DNA from: Acidobacteriota bacterium
GTDB taxonomy: Bacteria; Acidobacteriota; UBA6911; RPQK01
Direction of reading: 5' to 3'
Assembly: GCA_003819755.1 (NCBI GenBank)
Contig: RPQK01000059.1
Location: forward strand, 1 to 17,645
Length of the DNA: 17,645 bases
Below are positions 1 to 7,456 of this stretch, one piece after another; within the stretch, counting starts at the first letter, position 1; each line of letters starts with the position of its first letter. The position numbers and the translations under genes are program-made. Below the pieces are notes generated by a model that was not told the origin of the DNA, ran no database searches, and saw only the letters and a program-made list of their open reading frames with translations.

Positions 1-226
1 ATCGGCCTTGCGGGGGCGCGGACGGGGCGGGACGCCCCTTGCCCCAGTGCAGGCGAGACGCCTGCGCTCCCAGGGGACGCCCCCACTCTCGCTTCTTATT
101 TGAGCGCTTATACCCCTTTGGGGTGGAAAAAACGCGCAAAACAGCGATCACAGGCCAGCCCAAGCCGGTCAGCCGTCAGTGCTTGTTTCTCCTCAATTCG
201 CACTGTGATAGAGTTACACCCCAGCT
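1..226. other. Leading non-coding stretch, GC-rich, upstream of uppS
   Basis: I see no convincing gene here. The first 90 bases are very GC-rich and repeat-like, with two related GGGACGCCCC / GGGGACGCCCCC blocks (about 30-38 and 73-84). Between them lies a small perfect hairpin: gcaggcg at 49-55 pairs with cgcctgc at 59-65 around a 3-base loop. The open frame at 39-242 has no ribosome binding site or recognisable protein and runs into uppS, so I do not call it. Bases 91-226 are less GC-rich and probably hold the uppS leader, but I cannot point to a clear promoter. Confidence 0.45.
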
Positions 227-1018
227 ATGTCGGATCTGTTGAAGCGGTTTGAAGGGTTTCTGGAGCCTTCGAGCCGCGAATGGCAACTCCTGACCCAGCT
301 CGATCCTTCGAAGCTGCCTCAGCACATTGCCGTCATCATGGATGGGAACGGCCGTTGGGCGCAGTGCCGACGCCTGCCGCGAGTGGCCGGCCACAGAGAA
401 GGATCCAAGGCCGTGCGGGCGGTCATCGAAACTTCCGCCCGACTCACGATTCCGGTTCTGACTCTTTACGCTTTTTCCGCCGAGAACTGGAAGCGGCCTG
501 CGACCGAGGTCGGCACACTGATGAGCCTCCTCGAAGAGTACCTTCGGAAGGAATTGCACACGTTGCAAGAGAATCAGATCTCTTTCCGGGCTATTGGGCG
601 GATCCTCGAGCTGCCTTCTTCGGTACAGAGAGAGTTGCGGGATGTCGAAACCGCGACGGCCGGCAATGGCGGAATGAAGCTGGTCATCGCGCTCAATTAC
701 AGCGGCCGTCTGGAGATTATCGACGCGATAAACCGGATCGTTGAGAAGGGCAGTCAGTCGCCGGTAACGGAGCGGGACCTGAGCGAGAACCTGTACACCG
801 CGGGTTTCCCGGACCCCGACCTTATGATCCGAACCAGCGGAGAAATGCGGATAAGCAATTTCCTATTGTGGCAGATTGCCTACTCGGAGATATATGTGAC
901 CGACGTTTTGTGGCCTGATTTTCGCCCGTTCAATCTTCTGGAAGCCGTCCTCAATTTTCAAAGGCGCGAGCGTCGGTACGGAGGAATTCGCGCCGCGTCC
1001 GTCGTCAACACCCGATGA
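227..1018 (+). CDS. uppS: Isoprenyl (undecaprenyl) diphosphate synthase
   Basis: Cis-prenyltransferase that condenses isopentenyl diphosphate units onto farnesyl diphosphate to make the C55 lipid carrier for peptidoglycan and O-antigen synthesis; it acts at the cytoplasmic face of the membrane. The family signature is intact: MDGNGRWA at residues 38-45 (catalytic Asp39), GHREG at 55-59, FSAENWKRP at 83-91 and the C-terminal diphosphate-binding stretch RTSGEMRISNFLLWQ from residue 202. The length of 263 aa is normal for the family (about 240-265). The ATG has no obvious Shine-Dalgarno sequence, but it lies a plausible distance before the first motif. The stop overlaps the cdsA start as ATGA, so the two are translationally coupled. 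Neighbouring dxr supplies precursors for the same pathway. The family call is very secure; the exact chain length of the product is inferred. Confidence 0.97.
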   Translation: MSDLLKRFEGFLEPSSREWQLLTQLDPSKLPQHIAVIMDGNGRWAQCRRLPRVAGHREGSKAVRAVIETSARLTIPVLTLYAFSAENWKRPATEVGTLMSLLEEYLRKELHTLQENQISFRAIGRILELPSSVQRELRDVETATAGNGGMKLVIALNYSGRLEIIDAINRIVEKGSQSPVTERDLSENLYTAGFPDPDLMIRTSGEMRISNFLLWQIAYSEIYVTDVLWPDFRPFNLLEAVLNFQRRERRYGGIRAASVVNTR

Positions 1019-1803
1019 CTCGTCGCGTTCTCACGGCTGCGATCTTGATCCCGCTGGTCCTGGCCGCGATTTTCTATTTGCCCAGACCGGTTTTCCTCCT
1101 CTTGATAGACCTCGTTCTGGGGCTCTTATTGTGGGAGTTCTTCGGGATTGTCCGGAAACAGGGAGGCGCCGGCTACCCCTTGACCGTCTTGGCACTTCTC
1201 GGGCTCCCCTGGATCTGGGCCTATCGAGAAGAGTGGGTGCTCGCGTACCTGGTCGGCGCAATCTTGTTGCTCCTTTCCTGGTGCGTTCTTTCCACACGGG
1301 ACATGAAAGCAGGCTTTCCTTCGGTTGCCGGCAACGTTTTCGCGCTCCTTTATCTCGGTGTTCCGATGTCGATGACAGGCCTCCTGCAGCCGCAGGCTCC
1401 CCTGGAACTGCTGCTGGTTTTGGTGACGATCTGGATAACCGATTCTGCTGCTTATTTTGCAGGACGGGCCTGGGGACGGCACAAGATAACGCCGGCAATC
1501 AGCCCGAGCAAATCCCTGGAAGGCTATGTGGCAGGGCTGGTCGCAGCTGCCGCCACAGTTCCCGTATATGCGTATTTCCTGCTCCCTTCGTGGTCCGTGT
1601 CGTTTGCGGTCTTGACCGGTACGGTGCTGGGCCTGCTCGGGACCATAGGAGACCTTTTTGAATCGGTCCTGAAACGAGGGGCGGGAATCAAGGACAGTTC
1701 GAACCTGATTCCTGGTCATGGCGGTATTCTTGATCGCATAGATAGTCTTCTCTTTGCTTTTCCCAGCTACTACCTGCTGAAAATCTCACTGCTGGCATCA
1801 TGA
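1015..1803 (+). CDS. cdsA: Phosphatidate cytidylyltransferase (CDP-diglyceride synthase)
   Basis: Integral membrane enzyme that converts phosphatidic acid and CTP into CDP-diacylglycerol, the precursor of all bacterial phospholipids. The protein (262 aa, usual size) is almost wholly hydrophobic, with several membrane segments from residue 5 onward. The CDP-alcohol cytidylyltransferase signature lies near the C-terminus at residues 217-243: SVLKRGAGIKD, then the PGHGGILDRID block with its metal-binding acidic residues. An earlier conserved stretch, TDSAAYFAGRAWGRHK (142-157) followed by SPSKSLEG, is also typical. The gene overlaps uppS at its 5' end and dxr at its 3' end, each by an ATGA junction, so it is the middle of a tightly coupled operon. 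The uppS-cdsA-dxr order is widespread in bacteria. Nothing unusual is seen. Confidence 0.96.
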   Translation: MTRRVLTAAILIPLVLAAIFYLPRPVFLLLIDLVLGLLLWEFFGIVRKQGGAGYPLTVLALLGLPWIWAYREEWVLAYLVGAILLLLSWCVLSTRDMKAGFPSVAGNVFALLYLGVPMSMTGLLQPQAPLELLLVLVTIWITDSAAYFAGRAWGRHKITPAISPSKSLEGYVAGLVAAAATVPVYAYFLLPSWSVSFAVLTGTVLGLLGTIGDLFESVLKRGAGIKDSSNLIPGHGGILDRIDSLLFAFPSYYLLKISLLAS

Positions 1804-2957
1804 AGAGACTCGCAATTCTCGGTTCTACCGGCTCGATTGGACAGAGCGCGCTTAGCCTGGTTGATCTTTTTCCTGATCAGTTCCAGGTGGTGACCCTGGC
1901 GGCCAAGTCTAATGCCGACCTGCTCTCGCAGCAGGCATTGAAATACCGGCCCAAACTGGTGGCGCTGTATGCAGAAGCATCGCGCCCGGAGATCGCCGCT
2001 CGGCTGCCGGGCATTCGCGTCGCTTCGGGCCAGACGGGCATCACGGAAGCGGCCGTTCACCCGGATGTTGATGCGGTGATAGCGGCGATTTCGGGAGCAG
2101 CCGGGCTGATTCCGACTTTCAATGCCATCCTCGGTGGAAAAGACATCGCGCTGGCCAACAAGGAGACTCTCGTCACGGCCGGAAGACTCGTGATGAGCAC
2201 GGTTTCCCGCCTCAAAGTTAAGCTGCTGCCCGTGGACAGCGAGCACTCGGCACTGCATCAGTGTCTGCGTGGAGCTTGCAGGGACGAGGTTACGCGCCTG
2301 GTCCTGACCGCGTCCGGAGGCCCTTTCTTTCGTCACACGCGCGAGCAGCTTGATCAGGTGACGGTCGAGCAGGCACTGAACCACCCGACCTGGCGCATGG
2401 GTCGCAAGATCACGATCGATTCAGCAACGTTGATGAACAAGGGGCTCGAGGTCATCGAAGCTCACCATCTTTTTGCGGTCGGGCCTGACAAGATTACGGT
2501 CGTGATCCACCCTCAATCGACTGTTCACTCCATGGTGGAGTTCGTCGACGGGACGGTTCTGGCACAAATGAATGTTCCCGACATGCGATCGGCGATACTT
2601 TACGCCTTGACCTACCCCGAAAGGTGGCAATCTCCGCTCCCCCGCCTGGATTTCAGCAAGCTCGGGCCGCTCGAATTCCACCCCCCTGACCTTCAACTCT
2701 TCCCATGCCTCAGGATGGCATACCAGGCTCTCGAGAGCGGACGCAGCTACCCGGCAGCTCTCAATGCCGCCAATGAAGTGGCGGTAGATTGGTTCTTGAA
2801 AGGGAGACTGTCCTTCAATACCATCCCTCGGGTGATTGATCGGGTCCTGATAGACCACCAGCCGATTGAAGTCGACGACCTGGAGGCTGTGCTTGAGGCC
2901 GACCGTGAAGCCAGACGTTCGGCGCAGGCGGTGGTGGAGAAGCTGGCGTGCGGGTGA
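1800..2957 (+). CDS. dxr: 1-deoxy-D-xylulose 5-phosphate reductoisomerase
   Basis: Catalyses the committed step of the MEP isoprenoid pathway: NADPH-dependent rearrangement and reduction of DXP to 2-C-methyl-D-erythritol 4-phosphate. The product therefore feeds the uppS reaction encoded upstream. Visible motifs are the N-terminal NADPH-binding loop GSTGSIG (8-14), LANKE (118-122), metal ligands in VDSEHSA (Asp146, Glu148), the flexible-loop start ASGGPF (171-176) and the substrate and metal block ending DSATLMNKGLEVIEAHH (Asn213, Lys214, Glu217). The length of 385 aa is standard. The ATG overlaps the cdsA stop (ATGA), so translation is coupled. A 127-base gap follows before rseP. All key residues appear present, so it should be active and fosmidomycin-sensitive in the family manner (inference). 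Confidence 0.97.
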   Translation: MKRLAILGSTGSIGQSALSLVDLFPDQFQVVTLAAKSNADLLSQQALKYRPKLVALYAEASRPEIAARLPGIRVASGQTGITEAAVHPDVDAVIAAISGAAGLIPTFNAILGGKDIALANKETLVTAGRLVMSTVSRLKVKLLPVDSEHSALHQCLRGACRDEVTRLVLTASGGPFFRHTREQLDQVTVEQALNHPTWRMGRKITIDSATLMNKGLEVIEAHHLFAVGPDKITVVIHPQSTVHSMVEFVDGTVLAQMNVPDMRSAILYALTYPERWQSPLPRLDFSKLGPLEFHPPDLQLFPCLRMAYQALESGRSYPAALNAANEVAVDWFLKGRLSFNTIPRVIDRVLIDHQPIEVDDLEAVLEADREARRSAQAVVEKLACG

Positions 2958-2997
2958 TGAGAGTTCACGGCAGTTACAAATCGTGAAACTCTGACGT

Positions 2998-3029
2998 TTG
3001 ACAAGCCGTCTAAAGACACAAGAGAATTA
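2998..3029 (+). promoter_or_regulatory. Possible promoter upstream of rseP
   Basis: The 127-base dxr-rseP gap contains a perfect TTGACA hexamer at 2998-3003. About 17-20 bases downstream is an AT-rich patch (agagaattaa, 3021-3030) that could serve as a poor -10 element. A weak stem also lies just after the dxr stop (agagttcacg at 2960-2969 against cgtgaaactct at 2982-2992, with one bulge). Together these suggest that rseP may have its own transcription start, but the -10 match is weak. Confidence 0.25.
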
Positions 3030-3084
3030 AGAAGCCGCAAGGCTGCGTACCTATCATCAATGTGAGTCAGGAGGCAGAAGTCAT

Positions 3085-4410
3085 TTGGAAATTTTAAACG
3101 AGATCGGCCGTAGCGTCCTTGCCTTTATCTTTGTCCTGGGCGTCATGATCTTTGTCCATGAGCTTGGGCACTACCTGATGGCCAAGTTCCTGGGTATACG
3201 CGTGGACGTCTTCTCACTGGGGTTCGGGCCGAGGATCCTCGGTTTTCGGCGGGGAGACACCGACTACCGCATAAGTATCCTGCCGCTTGGCGGATACGTA
3301 AAGATGGCCGGTGAGAACTATGAAGAAGAGCTTTCGGGAAGCCCTGAGGAATTCCTCTCCCGGCCCAAACTCCATCGATTCGCTGTAGCCGTAGCCGGTC
3401 CGGTGATGAATATCGCGCTGGCCCTCGTGCTGACCTGGGCGCATTTCTGGTCAGGAGTCGAAGTTGACGCTTTCGTAAAGCAGCCTGCCGTAATAGGCAA
3501 GATCCAGCCCGGATCCGCCGCCGAGAAGGCCGGGCTCAAGCTGGAAGACCAGATTGTCGCTGTAGACCGGGAAAAGACGCCAACTTGGAGCGAAGCGCAG
3601 TTGGCTGTGGCTAAGAAACCTAATCAGACGGTCGACCTGACGATAGTCCGTAACGGGCAGACCATTCACCAGAAGGCGACGATTTCCGTCAATAAGGAAC
3701 TCGGGTTAGGAACCATCGGGGCCTATCCAGCAATCCCGTACGTTGTGGAAGGGGTCGAGCGTGGATCTCCCGCTGCCAAGGCGGGACTTAAGAGCGGCGA
3801 TCGAATCATGCAGGTGAGCACGAAGGACAAGACCGCCGGCGACGCTTACGACATTCCCCCGCTGATCGCGGCAAGCCAAGGGAAGGCGTTGCGTTTCAAA
3901 GTCCAACGTGATGGACAGGTCTTCGAAAAGGACATCGCACCCGTTCAGATCGACGGTCAAGTGCGGATAGGGATCAGCCTCTATCGGCCGACCCAGATCG
4001 AAAAGTTCGGATTCTTCCAATCGATGGACCAGGCGGTCCGGCACAACTACCAGGTGACGCTCCTGACCTTCGAAATCCTTGGCAGGATTCTGACCGGACG
4101 CGCCTCACTGAAGACAATGTCGGGTCCGATCGAGATCGCTCGTTTCTCCGGTCTGGCCGCAAAAGAAGGCGCTTTTGCCTTGCTGAAGTTGATGGCCCTC
4201 ATCTCGCTTCAATTGGGGATCTTCAATCTTCTGCCCATTCCGATTCTTGACGGCGGCGTGATCGCCCTGCTGGCCATAGAAGGCGTGATGCGTCGAGACC
4301 TGAGCATGCGGGTCAAGGAACGGATCTTTCAGATCGGTTTCATTTTCCTGATCGTCTTGATGGGGATCATCATCATCAACGACATCTCGAAGCATATCCC
4401 GAACATGTAG
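3085..4410 (+). CDS. rseP: RIP metalloprotease, site-2 protease family
   Basis: Membrane-embedded zinc protease that cleaves transmembrane segments of anti-sigma factors or remnant signal peptides during envelope stress signalling. The zinc motif HELGH is at residues 25-29 in the first membrane segment. The second active-site motif, NLLPIPILDGG (381-391, Asp389), lies near the C-terminus, followed by a final hydrophobic helix at about 417-432. Between them are two PDZ domains, roughly 130-205 and 215-290, as in the E. coli-type RseP with its periplasmic tandem. The length of 441 aa is usual. The start is TTG at 3085, chosen because a strong CAGGAGG lies at 3068-3074 with about 10 bases of spacing. 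It ends the uppS-cdsA-dxr-rseP series, a conserved arrangement. bamA, which often follows rseP in Proteobacteria, is not next here; an Omp85 gene lies about 7 kb away. The actual substrate is unknown. Confidence 0.95.
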   Translation: MEILNEIGRSVLAFIFVLGVMIFVHELGHYLMAKFLGIRVDVFSLGFGPRILGFRRGDTDYRISILPLGGYVKMAGENYEEELSGSPEEFLSRPKLHRFAVAVAGPVMNIALALVLTWAHFWSGVEVDAFVKQPAVIGKIQPGSAAEKAGLKLEDQIVAVDREKTPTWSEAQLAVAKKPNQTVDLTIVRNGQTIHQKATISVNKELGLGTIGAYPAIPYVVEGVERGSPAAKAGLKSGDRIMQVSTKDKTAGDAYDIPPLIAASQGKALRFKVQRDGQVFEKDIAPVQIDGQVRIGISLYRPTQIEKFGFFQSMDQAVRHNYQVTLLTFEILGRILTGRASLKTMSGPIEIARFSGLAAKEGAFALLKLMALISLQLGIFNLLPIPILDGGVIALLAIEGVMRRDLSMRVKERIFQIGFIFLIVLMGIIIINDISKHIPNM

Positions 4411-4416
4411 CGGAAA

Positions 4417-4505
4417 GGTTCTGGGTTCGGGGTTCGGGGTTCGGGGTTCTAAGCCCGCGAATCTGGAACTTTGAACCCCGAACCCCGAACCCCGAACCCA
4501 GAACC
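4417..4505. repeat. Perfect 33-bp inverted repeat built from 7-bp units, between convergent genes
   Basis: Bases 4417-4449 are the exact reverse complement of 4473-4505 (33 of 33), separated by a 23-base loop. Each arm is a tandem array of the heptamer ggttcgg, slightly varied in the first unit. It sits 7 bases after the rseP stop and 5 bases before the end of the convergent 2-phosphoglycerate kinase-like gene, so transcripts from both sides would form a very stable hairpin. It could act as a bidirectional terminator or RNA-stabilising end, although no T-tract follows the stem on either strand. Confidence 0.85.
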
Positions 4506-4510
4506 CTCAG

Positions 4511-5746
4511 CTACAGCACCCGCTGCACCAACTCTTCCCCGCTGATCTTGAGCTTCTCCCGGAGGGCATTCGTGATGACCGTGAGGATCGACGAGACGGT
4601 CTGATCCAGGTGGAGATTCTCGATGATCGGGATGTCGTAATGCTCCGCCATCTCCAGAATGTAATCCTGGATCTTCAGGATGTTGTCGAAGTTTCGCCGG
4701 TAACGCTCGCTGGTGCGGTTCTCGGCTTCCCGTTGGCGGATCGGAAAACGCTCGAGATAGTTCTCGTGGTTCAGCGTCGATATGACCAGCGGGACGATGT
4801 AGGCGTCTTCCGCAAACCGCTCAAGTTGAGTCAGCCCGGGTACAATGTGTACGCCTTCCACGATCATGCTGAAGTTCTCGTGGATCGCCCGTTCGATCAT
4901 GGCCCGTACTCCGACCAGGACGCGCACAGCCTGCTCCCGGAAGGCTTCAAGGACGGCGGTATCCGGGTCCACTCCTATCGACATCCGGTCCCGCCACGCC
5001 TCGTACGACGAGTAATGAATGGTGGGGAGGAGATCTCGCGAGACCATGGTGCGCATGATTTGCCTGACCGTGTCAGTGGCCAGGATGCGCTGAATGCCGA
5101 GCCGATGCGCCACCTCCGTCGCCACCGTGCTTTTGCCCGTGCCGGTTGCTCCACCAAACAGGATAATCAAAGGCTTGTCAGGCGCTTTGAAGTATCGCCA
5201 GAGAAGGTAGCGTTCGGCGAACTTCCGGTCGTACTTGCGCACAATGGTCTCGTAGATCAGGCGCCGCAACTCATCCCGTTTGATCTCTTCCTGTTCACGT
5301 CGCCACAGCAGGCTTTCGATCTCCCGGGACACTTCGTACGCCGCGGAAGGTTCCAGCCCCGAGGCCTGGAGAGACTGAGCCAGCAGCCCCTTGCTGAACG
5401 GGAGGTTGAGGTTCTGTCCCCTCACGAGAATCGTCGTCGGGACGGCGGCAGCCGGGGGGGGGGCCCCGACGTACTTCTTGTCGAACTTTTCCTGGACGAT
5501 GTGTTGGATCAGAAGGGAGAGGTCTTTTTTCTCGATGACTTTACGCGGCTTGACGCGTTCACGGACAGTGCTTGCTACTTCGTAGGCGTCCTCGAAACTC
5601 AATCCCCGCTCGACCAGAGAGTGAGTGATCATCCCACGCAGGAAGGGGACTTTCCGATCTCCATCGACAACGTACAGATTGTCTCGTGCCAAAGGAATAA
5701 CGCTTTCACCGGGGAGGGCAGAAGACGCGGCCGGGCGGAGGCGCAA
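4511..5746 (-). CDS. 2-phosphoglycerate kinase-like P-loop protein with two ATP-cone-like modules
   Basis: The protein resembles the archaeal 2-phosphoglycerate kinase family (first step of cyclic 2,3-diphosphoglycerate synthesis) in its C-terminal P-loop kinase half: Walker A GGATGTGKST at 198-207, then an ATDTVRQIMR stretch at 223-232 and IVEGVHIVPG at 295-304. The N-terminal half has two successive segments of similar pattern, about 22-95 and 105-185, each resembling an ATP-cone nucleotide-sensing domain; the pattern is [V/F]-P-F-x-[R/K]-G followed by S-L, an AYEV motif and a terminal KY[D/V] element. The two are joined by an Ala/Pro linker encoded across a C10 run (5454-5463). The start is a TTG at 5746 with a poor ribosome binding site; the first conserved residues begin near residue 22, so a later TTG (about 5689) is possible. 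It is last in the - strand operon, 36 bases after the STAS gene. In bacteria the substrate of this family is not established, so I assign the family but not the reaction. Confidence 0.8.
   Translation of the reverse strand: MRLRPAASSALPGESVIPLARDNLYVVDGDRKVPFLRGMITHSLVERGLSFEDAYEVASTVRERVKPRKVIEKKDLSLLIQHIVQEKFDKKYVGAPPPAAAVPTTILVRGQNLNLPFSKGLLAQSLQASGLEPSAAYEVSREIESLLWRREQEEIKRDELRRLIYETIVRKYDRKFAERYLLWRYFKAPDKPLIILFGGATGTGKSTVATEVAHRLGIQRILATDTVRQIMRTMVSRDLLPTIHYSSYEAWRDRMSIGVDPDTAVLEAFREQAVRVLVGVRAMIERAIHENFSMIVEGVHIVPGLTQLERFAEDAYIVPLVISTLNHENYLERFPIRQREAENRTSERYRRNFDNILKIQDYILEMAEHYDIPIIENLHLDQTVSSILTVITNALREKLKISGEELVQRVL
5454..5463. repeat. Homopolymer of 10 G (C on the coding strand) inside the kinase gene
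   Basis: Ten consecutive G bases, followed by CCCC, fall in the coding region. On the coding strand the C10 run encodes part of the GAPPPAAAV linker (residues about 94-102) between the two ATP-cone-like modules. The reading frame is intact at this length. A slip of one base would shift the frame and remove the kinase domain, so this is a candidate contingency (phase-variation) tract or a site prone to sequencing error. Confidence 0.6.
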
Positions 5747-5782
5747 CTATGCCCCCGCGCCGGAATCGCCTCAGGTGATCCG

Positions 5783-6121
5783 CTATTTGAAGCTGCCGAT
5801 CGCCTTCTTCTCGTCTTCATAACTCTCGAAGACCGTCAGCAGCTTCGTAATCGCGAGCAGTTCCTGGACTTTCTTGGTCAAGTGGAGCAGCTTCAAACGG
5901 CCGCCCTGGTTGGTGACCGTCGTGTAGCAGCTGACCAGTTCACCGATGCCCGAGCTGTCTACGTAGCTCACGTCACCCAGGTTCAAAAGAATGTCCTTCT
6001 TGCCGGCCTGCAACAACTCACGGAGCTTGTTCCGCATTTCCACGCTGCCTTCGCCGATTGTGATCCTGCCGTGGATGTCGAGGACCGTGATGCCGTCTGT
6101 GGTTCGAGTATCAATTCGCAT
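5783..6121 (-). CDS. STAS-domain anti-sigma factor antagonist
   Basis: Small cytoplasmic regulator (112 aa) of the SpoIIAA/RsbV type. In partner switching, the unphosphorylated antagonist binds the anti-sigma kinase and frees its target; phosphorylation by that kinase turns it off. The whole protein is one STAS fold, with the phosphorylation site in YVDSSGIGEL (Ser56/Ser57) and the usual beta-strand DILLNLGDV just before it. I place the start at the ATG at 6121 rather than the GTG at 6142: a strong AAGGAGAG lies 5 bases upstream of the ATG, and the fold begins directly after it. It overlaps the end of the kinase gene by 11 bases, which indicates coupled expression. I do not assign rsbV because the target sigma factor or response protein is not in the window. 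Confidence 0.9.
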   Translation of the reverse strand: MRIDTRTTDGITVLDIHGRITIGEGSVEMRNKLRELLQAGKKDILLNLGDVSYVDSSGIGELVSCYTTVTNQGGRLKLLHLTKKVQELLAITKLLTVFESYEDEKKAIGSFK

Positions 6122-6653
6122 TTGCCTCTCCTTCTTGATCACTTTTCAGTTTGTTGTTAAGCCGTTTTTCCATCCGTACCTCCATCCCTCCCTCGGCGAG
6201 GACGCTGTACCGAACATCGTCCATAAAAGTACGGATGTAGAAAATCCCTCTGCCACTTGGTCGTAGCAGGTTCCTGGGATCGAGGGGGTTGGGAAGCTTT
6301 GATTCGTCAAAGCCCGCTCCCTGATCCCTGACATATATTACGAGGCGGTCAGGACTCAAATCAAAACGAACCCAGACTCGCTTGCCCTCGTCCATCTTGT
6401 TGCCATGCAAGATGGCGTTGGTCACGGACTCACGAACCGACATTCCGACCCAATATCGGGTGTCATCGTCGAAATTCAGCATCCGGGTGATGCTGTCTGA
6501 AACGACCTGGATGATGTCCAGATACCTAAGCTCGCTGGCGAAAGAAATCTCTATTTCGCCCTTCTGCGCCGAATTGGTTCTTTGAGTCACGTCTCCCAAG
6601 GGTTTCAAATCATAATCATCATACCGAAATCTTGTCAATAATTCTGCATCCAT
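6111..6653 (-). CDS. RsbW-like anti-sigma serine kinase (GHKL ATPase)
   Basis: Cytoplasmic HATPase_c-type kinase of the SpoIIAB/RsbW family, which binds a sigma factor or other partner and phosphorylates a STAS antagonist. ATP-binding elements are visible: N box VRESVTNAILHGN (73-85, Glu75 and Asn79), G1 box RDQGAGFD (109-116) and G2 box PSGRGIFYIRTFMD (132-145). At 180 aa it is slightly longer than minimal family members because about 30 residues precede the usual first strand (EIEISFASE). The ATG at 6653 follows a modest CAGGGAA site. The gene lies 19 bases after the AlkD-like gene and overlaps the STAS gene by 11 bases, so the pair is almost certainly co-expressed and is probably an enzyme-substrate couple. 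No sigma factor or phosphatase (RsbU/SpoIIE type) is adjacent, so the target is unknown. Confidence 0.9.
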   Translation of the reverse strand: MDAELLTRFRYDDYDLKPLGDVTQRTNSAQKGEIEISFASELRYLDIIQVVSDSITRMLNFDDDTRYWVGMSVRESVTNAILHGNKMDEGKRVWVRFDLSPDRLVIYVRDQGAGFDESKLPNPLDPRNLLRPSGRGIFYIRTFMDDVRYSVLAEGGMEVRMEKRLNNKLKSDQEGEANAN

Positions 6654-6672
6654 TAGACTTTTCCCTGTTTTC

Positions 6673-7413
6673 TCAGGCTCTGCTCTTGCGGAAGCGGGCC
6701 TTTTGATCAGGCGTCATCTTCTCGGTGGCATACTGGAAAATCAACCGGGGAGCGGTGTCCTTCCATTCGAGCAGGAATGCTTCAACCGGCGCCCGGTCTT
6801 TCTTCCAGAGCTCTCTGAGAAACCAGCCGAGACCCTGGTGGACAACGCGTTCAGAGTCAAGCATCAGCGGACGGATGAATTCCAATAGATCGGAGGTCGG
6901 AGCAATCGAGATAAGGCCTAGCAGGGACACGGGTACAGCCCGTCTTCTCCAGCGGGAGTCCGATTGCCGCCAAGCCTCCAGCTCTCTGTGAGACCACGCT
7001 CCACTCTTCAGGGAGGGAGAGAGTAGTTCCCCGCAGATCACGTCGGTGTGCGCCCAGTTTCGCACTCCCGTTTCCAGCCAGCCGCCAATCCTTTGGAAGG
7101 TGTCAGGCGTGAAGTCGCCGAGGAGCGGCTTGATCGAGACGATCGCAAACGATCCTTCTTCGTATTTGCCACTTTCGAACAGCCGATCGCCCAGATCGAG
7201 AAGCCCCTTGAGCCCGAACCGCTCACGGTATCCGTCGGAAAGTTGCTTTCGGGCCGGAGACTCCCAGATCTCCCGGCTGACGCCGTAGCCGTCGTAACCC
7301 TCCTTGAAGTACTTCGCATACTTCTTAACGATCGCCGGATCGGCGTTAGACGCACAGAAAGCCCGAATCTCCTCCACAGCCGCAGCCAGGGCCTGCTCAT
7401 CCTTTTTTGTCAC
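6673..7413 (-). CDS. AlkD-like DNA alkylation repair protein (HEAT-repeat DNA glycosylase)
   Basis: Likely a member of the DNA alkylation repair family (AlkD/AlkC type), all-helical HEAT-like proteins that excise positively charged alkylated purines without flipping the base. At 246 aa it matches the family size. Residues align in pattern with the AlkD active cleft: NWAHTD (Trp120 and Asp124, spaced like the Trp-x3-Asp pair of Bacillus AlkD), SRWRRRAVPVSLL (153-165) and GLGWFLRELWK (194-204, Trp197). The start is GTG at 7413, chosen because AAGGAGG lies 5-6 bases upstream. A longer frame reaching 7584 only translates the upstream nonamer repeat into a collagen-like Gly-Pro string and should not be used. 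It heads the - strand operon with the anti-sigma pair, which could tie repair to stress signalling (inference). Confidence 0.82.
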   Translation of the reverse strand: MTKKDEQALAAAVEEIRAFCASNADPAIVKKYAKYFKEGYDGYGVSREIWESPARKQLSDGYRERFGLKGLLDLGDRLFESGKYEEGSFAIVSIKPLLGDFTPDTFQRIGGWLETGVRNWAHTDVICGELLSPSLKSGAWSHRELEAWRQSDSRWRRRAVPVSLLGLISIAPTSDLLEFIRPLMLDSERVVHQGLGWFLRELWKKDRAPVEAFLLEWKDTAPRLIFQYATEKMTPDQKARFRKSRA

Positions 7414-7456
7414 GAGATCCTCCTTAGCCGCTCGAATTTTAACAGAGCAAGGCCAA

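Noticed and set aside
39..242. 67-codon frame at the window start
   Set aside because: It has no ribosome binding site, an Arg/Cys-rich translation without resemblance to a protein, and it overlaps uppS.
4417..4505. CRISPR array or transposon terminal repeats
   Set aside because: The units are only 7 bp with no spacers, and no transposase gene or target-site duplication lies nearby. The structure is a simple inverted tandem repeat.
5783..6142. GTG start at 6142 for the STAS gene
   Set aside because: The internal ATG at 6121 has a well-placed AAGGAGAG, and the extra seven residues are outside the usual STAS fold.
4610..6160. 516-codon open frame on the + strand
   Set aside because: It is antisense to the kinase and STAS genes, which have clear motifs, and its translation has no recognisable domain. 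Long antisense frames are common in GC-rich DNA.
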